This document shows, in pieces, positions 13,195 through 17,331 of a stretch of DNA of 17,331 bases. The notes below the pieces were generated by a model, which did not search any database, was not told the DNA's origin, and worked only from the letters and a program-made list of their open reading frames with translations. How positions within the stretch are numbered: position 1 is the stretch's first letter; each line of letters starts with the position of its first letter. The stretch comes from Kiritimatiellota bacterium (GTDB lineage Bacteria > Verrucomicrobiota > Kiritimatiellia > JAAZAB01): NCBI GenBank assembly GCA_008636095.1, contig VSJD01000264.1:1-17331 (forward strand). The letters are read 5' to 3'. The translations under genes were made by a program, and so were the position numbers.

Positions 13195-13911
13195 ATGGTG
13201 CGGGCCATGCTTGTTATGGCGGTGGTGAGTATGATTCCTTTCACGAACAGTTTCGGGGAGGGCGCGGGTATTTCGGCCGAGGATGCCGGCTGGGCGGCCC
13301 GGCGTCAAGCCATGGTCGCGCAATTAAAGGTCTACCACATCACCAACACGTGTGTGCTGACGGCCATGGGCAAGATTCGCCGGCATGTATTCATCCCGGC
13401 CGCCTACCGTAACAGTAGAGATGCCTACGCCGACGGTCCTTGTCCCATCGGGTGTGGGCAAACTATTTCCCAGCCGTATATCGTGGCCTATATGACCGAA
13501 AAACTGGCCCTTATGCCCGGTAACAAGGTGCTGGAAATCGGCACCGGTTCGGGTTACCAGGCGGCCGTGCTGGCCGAGTGCGGCGCGGACGTCTACACCA
13601 TCGAAATCATTCCGGAATTGGCGTGCCATGCCCATGCGGCACTCGATGCCGAAGGTTATCAGGGCATTCACATTTTGACCGGTGATGGCCACAAAGGCTG
13701 GCCGGAATATAGTCCTTTCGATGCTATCATTGTGACGTGCGCTCCGGATGAGGTGCCCAGGACCCTGGTGGATCAGTTGAAGGAAGGTGGCCACCTGATT
13801 GCGCCGGTGGGCCGCGGATCCCAGCGCCTGGTTATCCTGCACAAACAGCACGGCCAGGTGGAACAGGTAGAAGACTTGCCCGTTCGCTTCGTGCCCATGG
13901 TGCGGGAATAG
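13195..13911 (+). CDS. pcm: Protein-L-isoaspartate O-methyltransferase, apparently exported
   Basis: This SAM-dependent repair enzyme methylates isoaspartyl residues in aged proteins. The 238 residues show GCGQTISQPYIVAYM (86-100), the SAM motif I LEIGTGSGYQAAVLAE (113-128), acidic IEIIPE after strand 2 (136-141), GDGHKGWPEYSPFDAIIVTC (163-182) and the family ending RFVPM (231-235). The first 20 residues (MVRAMLVMAVVSMIPFTNSF) look like a signal peptide or membrane anchor and are absent from the typical cytoplasmic enzyme of about 208 residues. An internal start could give a cytoplasmic form, but the Shine-Dalgarno AGAGG 9 nt before ATG 13195 supports the long form. Periplasmic action would raise the question of SAM supply. 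It has its own promoter. Confidence 0.88.
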   Translation: MVRAMLVMAVVSMIPFTNSFGEGAGISAEDAGWAARRQAMVAQLKVYHITNTCVLTAMGKIRRHVFIPAAYRNSRDAYADGPCPIGCGQTISQPYIVAYMTEKLALMPGNKVLEIGTGSGYQAAVLAECGADVYTIEIIPELACHAHAALDAEGYQGIHILTGDGHKGWPEYSPFDAIIVTCAPDEVPRTLVDQLKEGGHLIAPVGRGSQRLVILHKQHGQVEQVEDLPVRFVPMVRE

Positions 13912-13942
13912 AAGAAAGAAGTCAGAAATCAGAGAACGGACA

Positions 13943-14010
13943 GTATGGGAGTAGTGGAGTAAGGGAGTATGGACGTAACAACAAGACTCCCATACACCCA
14001 TACTCTCTTA
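13943..14010. repeat. Mirrored short-word repeat between pcm and the PHP gene
   Basis: GTATGGGAGT (13943-13952) pairs perfectly with ACTCCCATAC (13986-13995). TAAGGGAGTATGG (13960-13972) pairs in 12 of 13 positions with CCATACTCTCTTA (13998-14010). Variants of the word GTATGGGAGTA thus occur several times in both orientations. A structured pcm transcript end is possible, but no T tract follows. Confidence 0.6.
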
Positions 14011-14026
14011 CGCCCATACACTTTAG

Positions 14027-14044
14027 CCATCAACCATTAACCAT
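14027..14044 (+). repeat. 18-nt leader word before the PHP gene, also found before lysA
   Basis: CCATCAACCATTAACCAT ends 11 nt before the ATG at 14056 and matches the lysA leader word in 17 of 18 positions. No Shine-Dalgarno is present between word and start in either gene. Confidence 0.55.
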
Positions 14045-14055
14045 GCTTTTTTCCC

Positions 14056-15426
14056 ATGAATACATCAGATAATGCCCGGCTCATCGAACAGTTGGATTCC
14101 TTCGATCTCGAAGAACGCCGGCAGGCGCTGAAGGCCCTGGCCGCGCGCGACGGCACGATTTTGCCGGAGCCCTTGGAACGCGTCAATATGCATATGCATT
14201 CCTTTTTTTCCTACAATACGAAAAACTATTCCCCCAGCCACATTGCCTGGGAAGCCCGCCGTCAGGGGCTGTTCGCCGCCGGTCTTTGCGATTTTGATGT
14301 GCTCGATGGGTTGGATGAGTTTCTGGCGGCTGGACAGACCCTGGGATTGCGTGCCACGGTGAATCTGGAAACACGGGCCTTTTTCCACGACTATGCCCAG
14401 ATGGACATCAATTCGCCGGGCGAGCCGGGGGTCACTTATATCATGGGCGCTGGATTTGCCCGTAGCCCCAAGCCTGGCAGTCGGGTGGCCGCCACGCTCT
14501 TGCAGTACCGGCGCCAGGCGGGGGAACGCAACCGGGCGCTTGTTCAGCGCATCAACGCGCATCTGCCGGAAATTGCCCTGGATTACGATGCCGATGTCCT
14601 GCCGCTCTCGCCGGGCGCATGTTCCACGGAACGTCACATTATCTGTGCCTACCGGGGAAAAGCAAATACCGCGTTTAAAACGTCGGTTGCCCTGTTTGAA
14701 TTCTGGGCGAAGCTGATGAAGGCGCGGCCGACCGACGTGGAAACATGGAACCAAAAAATACCGGTCATGGAAGATAAAATCCGCGCCGTGCTGGCCAAGA
14801 GCGGCGGCATTGGTTATGAGCGGCCTACCGCAAAAACATTTCCGCCGGTGGATGAGTTCGTGGCCTGGGTGCGCGATTGCCAGGCCCTGCCAATGATGAC
14901 GTGGCTGGACGGCACATCCCGGGGCGAAGCGGATTCAAAAGCAATGATGGAATGCCTGCGGGAGCAGGGCGTCTGCGCGCTTAATATTATTCCCGACCGC
15001 AACCACCGCATCGCCGATCCTGCCGTGCGGGCCGTGAAATTGCAAAAACTGGCCGAGGTTGTGGCCGTGGCGGATAAATTGCAGTTTCCCATCAATATAG
15101 GCACCGAAATGAACAAGGATGGTCAGCCGTTCGTGGACGATACCGGCTGTGAAGCCCTGCGGCCTTATCACGCGGCCTTTTTGCGTGGCGCACGCATTAT
15201 GGTGGGGCAGACTTTGCTTGCGCGCTATGCCAACTTTGCCTATGTCAGCGCCGCCGCCCAGGCCGAGTTTGGCAATAATGCCAGGCAAAAAAATGCTTTT
15301 TTCGAAGCCGTCGGCAAACTCCAGCCGCTCACGACTGTTCTATCGGACAAGTTAAGTACCCTGGGTCCGGAAAAGGGCCTGGCCTGTTTGCGCGATTCGG
15401 CCCGCCGGGGTTCCTGGTACGTATGA
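14056..15426 (+). CDS. PHP-domain putative metal-dependent phosphoesterase
   Basis: This 456-residue cytoplasmic protein carries the first PHP motif at NMHMHSFFSYN (His46, His48), the second at LCDFDVLDGLDEFL (Asp79, Asp81) and a probable metal ligand in VNLETRAFF (Glu105), as in histidinol phosphatase and DNA polymerase X/III PHP domains. The long insert and the C-terminal half (INIGTEMNKDGQPFVDD, near 350) are not those of HisK or polymerases, so the substrate is unknown. Start choice follows the onset of a family-like helical N-terminus. There is no Shine-Dalgarno, but the leader word at 14027-14044 sits just upstream. The stop overlaps the start of the heparinase-like gene as ATGA, so the two are probably translated together. 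This suggests a joint role in handling a sugar or phosphosugar, which is inference. Confidence 0.78.
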   Translation: MNTSDNARLIEQLDSFDLEERRQALKALAARDGTILPEPLERVNMHMHSFFSYNTKNYSPSHIAWEARRQGLFAAGLCDFDVLDGLDEFLAAGQTLGLRATVNLETRAFFHDYAQMDINSPGEPGVTYIMGAGFARSPKPGSRVAATLLQYRRQAGERNRALVQRINAHLPEIALDYDADVLPLSPGACSTERHIICAYRGKANTAFKTSVALFEFWAKLMKARPTDVETWNQKIPVMEDKIRAVLAKSGGIGYERPTAKTFPPVDEFVAWVRDCQALPMMTWLDGTSRGEADSKAMMECLREQGVCALNIIPDRNHRIADPAVRAVKLQKLAEVVAVADKLQFPINIGTEMNKDGQPFVDDTGCEALRPYHAAFLRGARIMVGQTLLARYANFAYVSAAAQAEFGNNARQKNAFFEAVGKLQPLTTVLSDKLSTLGPEKGLACLRDSARRGSWYV

Positions 15427-17331
15427 GCCAATCATGTTCTAACAGCCAACAGTCTACAACCTACAGTCTGCAGCCAACAGCCGATATTAAGCCTGGTCGC
15501 CTGCGATGCCGTTTGTGGCGGGTAAACTTGGTGTTAGTTCTATCCTGCGGTTGTCTATCTAACGGTTGGTCCGCTGTTCCACCCGCCGTGCCTGTCCCGG
15601 CCGGCGCCCTCATGCGGCCGCATCCGTTTCTCGCCTGTTCAACCGGTGAGTTGACCCGCCTTCAAACCGTGTTGCGCGATCATTTGCCGGGTTGTGAGAT
15701 TCTGGCGAGCCGTATCCGGCAGGCGGACGGCATGCTGAATCAGCCCTTGCGCTTTCCGCCCCGGGGCGCGCGGCATAACCAGTGGTATCAATGCGATCGC
15801 TGTCAGACGGCTCTTGAGACCGTGGATGATACGCATCACCGTTGCCCGATCTGTAAAAAGATTTACAGCGGGCCGCCCTATGATGATGTCATCTTCGGCA
15901 GGCAACATAGAGAGAACTTCGGTCAAATGACGGCGTGTGCCTGGGCCTATGCGCTGACGGGCAAACGAATCTATGCCGAGCGCGTAGCGGCGCTGTTGAC
16001 CGGCTATGCCGAGCGCTATCGCCAGTATCCCTTTCGCGGTAATACGCGCTGGAATTTTTTATACGCCTGGGTCACCGGCGGACGGCTTTATGACCAGACC
16101 TTGAGTGAAGCCTCAACCCTGGTGACCTCGCTGGCTCCGGCATACGATTTAATTCATGATGCCGGGGTTTTAACGGAAGCGGACCATCAAAAAATTCAGA
16201 ACGACCTGTTTGAGCCGATGCTGTCCGGCATTGAGAAGAATTTCGCCAACCGGGGCAACTGGCATACATGGCATAATGCCGCCATCCTGTGGGGTGGAGC
16301 CTTGATAGGCGACACGCAACGGGTCTCTAAGTCCATCAACGATCCGTACGACGGGTTTCGCTATCATCTGGATAACTACGTCAACCCGGAAGGCATGTGG
16401 TATGAAAACAGCTGGGGTTATCATTTCTATGCCTTGCAGGCGCTGACTGCCCAGGCCGAAGGCGCCCGGCGCCTTGGTGTGGACCTGTGGAGCGCACCCC
16501 GCTTCCGCGCCATGTTCACATTGCCTGCGGCTTTTACCATGGCGGATGGTTCCCTGCCGCGGTTTGGCGACGATACGCAAGCCTCAGCAACAGGTTCACC
16601 CAGTCTCATGGAACCGGCTTACCATACTTGTCACGATCCGGCTATCCTGGCCTTGTTGTCGAATAAGCTATCCTGGGAATCATTGCTATATGGCCGCGAT
16701 ACCAGCGTCACGGTCGAACCGGTGTCGCTGGTCAGTCATGTGTTTCCTCTTTCGGGCTATGCGGTGCTACGCTCGCGCGGTCCGGCGAATATGACCGTGG
16801 CTTTAACCTTCAGTCCGTTCGGCGGATTTCACAGCCACATGGACAAACTTAGTTTCGTCTGGTTTGCCTATGGATGTGAACTTGCCGTGGATCCCGGGTG
16901 TGCCCTAAGCCAGGCATACCGTTTGCCGATTCATGCCGACTGGTATCGCTCCACGATCAGTCATAACACCGTGATGGTCAATGGCCGGTCGCAGGCGCCG
17001 GCCGAAGGCGCCCTGGAGTTTTTCGATACCCGCGAACGCTATTCCGCCGTGGCTGTGCGCTGTGTGCAGGCCTATTCCGGCGTCATGCATCGGCGATTGC
17101 TCCTGCTGACCGACCGTTACTTGCTTGTGGCTGATGAGCTCCGGGCCTCCAAACCTGTGCGCTTCGACTGGCTTTATCATCAGCGCGCCAGCAACGTGGT
17201 CTGCGAGGCGGCGGGGCAGTCGGCCGACTGGGATCGCGCTAAACCGGGTGGTATTTACGTTAAAAATATCCGGCGCGGCATGAGTGACGGTCCCATTCGC
17301 GCCCGGTTTAATGACACGGGTCTTGTAACCC
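15423..17331 (+). CDS. Heparinase II/III-family polysaccharide lyase, secreted (partial, runs off right edge)
   Basis: The frame is open from ATG 15423, overlapping the PHP stop as ATGA, to the window end (636 codons seen). Residues 27-51 (RLRCRLWRVNLVLVLSCGCL, then SNGWSA) look like a signal peptide behind an unusually long n-region coded by the word repeats at 15443-15480; a TTG at 15513 is a possible shorter start. WYQCDRCQ...HRCPICKK (121-146) is a CxxC...CxxC zinc-ribbon-like insert seen in such lyases. The helical lyase domain has GNWHTWHNAA (278-287) and ENSWGYHFYAL (328-338). The beta-sheet domain has FHSHMDKLSFVW (469-480) and WYRSTISHNTVMVNGRSQ (507-524), both hallmark passages. It should cleave uronic-acid polysaccharides by beta-elimination outside the cytoplasm. 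Which glycan cannot be told. Confidence 0.87.
   Translation, partial: MSQSCSNSQQSTTYSLQPTADIKPGRLRCRLWRVNLVLVLSCGCLSNGWSAVPPAVPVPAGALMRPHPFLACSTGELTRLQTVLRDHLPGCEILASRIRQADGMLNQPLRFPPRGARHNQWYQCDRCQTALETVDDTHHRCPICKKIYSGPPYDDVIFGRQHRENFGQMTACAWAYALTGKRIYAERVAALLTGYAERYRQYPFRGNTRWNFLYAWVTGGRLYDQTLSEASTLVTSLAPAYDLIHDAGVLTEADHQKIQNDLFEPMLSGIEKNFANRGNWHTWHNAAILWGGALIGDTQRVSKSINDPYDGFRYHLDNYVNPEGMWYENSWGYHFYALQALTAQAEGARRLGVDLWSAPRFRAMFTLPAAFTMADGSLPRFGDDTQASATGSPSLMEPAYHTCHDPAILALLSNKLSWESLLYGRDTSVTVEPVSLVSHVFPLSGYAVLRSRGPANMTVALTFSPFGGFHSHMDKLSFVWFAYGCELAVDPGCALSQAYRLPIHADWYRSTISHNTVMVNGRSQAPAEGALEFFDTRERYSAVAVRCVQAYSGVMHRRLLLLTDRYLLVADELRASKPVRFDWLYHQRASNVVCEAAGQSADWDRAKPGGIYVKNIRRGMSDGPIRARFNDTGLVT
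15443..15480 (+). repeat. Short-word repeat at the 5' end of the heparinase-like gene
   Basis: CAGCCAACAG occurs at 15443-15452 and 15471-15480, and ACAGTCT at 15449-15455 and 15463-15469. The texture is like the word spacers before lysA and the PHP gene, yet here it lies inside the predicted coding frame (residues 7-20), which casts some doubt on the ATG 15423 start. Confidence 0.5.

Noticed and set aside
15506..15562. ATG at 15506 as an alternative start near the heparinase-like gene
   Set aside because: It is in a different frame and stops after 18 codons, so it cannot start the lyase.
1..17331. CRISPR array, tRNA, rRNA or intact insertion sequence
   Set aside because: No regularly spaced direct repeats with unique spacers, no tRNA or rRNA sequence pattern and no complete transposase with ends were seen; the repeats present are short palindromes or words.

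Overview
This window most likely comes from a free-living Gram-negative bacterium of the PVC superphylum (Verrucomicrobiota, Kiritimatiellota or Lentisphaerota type). The evidence is indirect. There is a heparinase II/III-type polysaccharide lyase with a CxxC...CxxC insert, there are several carbohydrate-active or beta-propeller proteins, and the rplM-rpsI pair is followed directly by arginine biosynthesis genes. No rRNA or other marker that would settle the phylum is present.

Layout. The left part (1-4510) is accessory. It holds the N-terminus of a minus-strand protein resembling (alpha/alpha)6 glycosidases (1-298), a decayed ISL3-type transposase tail (512-691), a class I glutamine-amidotransferase-like protein (710-1414), a membrane-anchored left-handed beta-helix acyltransferase (1599-2315) and a large beta-propeller-like protein of unknown function (2458-4509). 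A visibly more AT-rich minus-strand six-hairpin glycosidase gene (4692-6935) converges on these.

The middle (7096-12983) is a minus-strand housekeeping run, in transcription order rplM, rpsI, argJ, argB, argD, lysA. A convincing sigma70-type promoter precedes rplM, and a second one faces away toward pcm. ArgJ, ArgB and ArgD supply three steps of arginine synthesis. ArgD beside LysA suggests that the same aminotransferase may serve lysine/diaminopimelate synthesis.

The right part (13195-17331) is plus strand: an apparently exported protein-L-isoaspartate methyltransferase, a PHP-domain protein and, overlapping its stop by ATGA, a secreted heparinase II/III-family lyase that runs off the window.

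The most unusual feature is small palindromic and short-word elements at many gene junctions. One is a cloverleaf-like palindrome that sits in frame inside the 3' end of rplM and adds 26 residues to ribosomal protein L13. Others are a hairpin pair bracketed by near-perfect 16-bp direct repeats after the amidotransferase gene, a three-stem palindrome between argJ and argB, a 10-bp-stem hairpin between rpsI and argJ, a hairpin element after lysA, and an 18-nt word shared by the leaders of lysA and the PHP gene, both of which lack a Shine-Dalgarno sequence.
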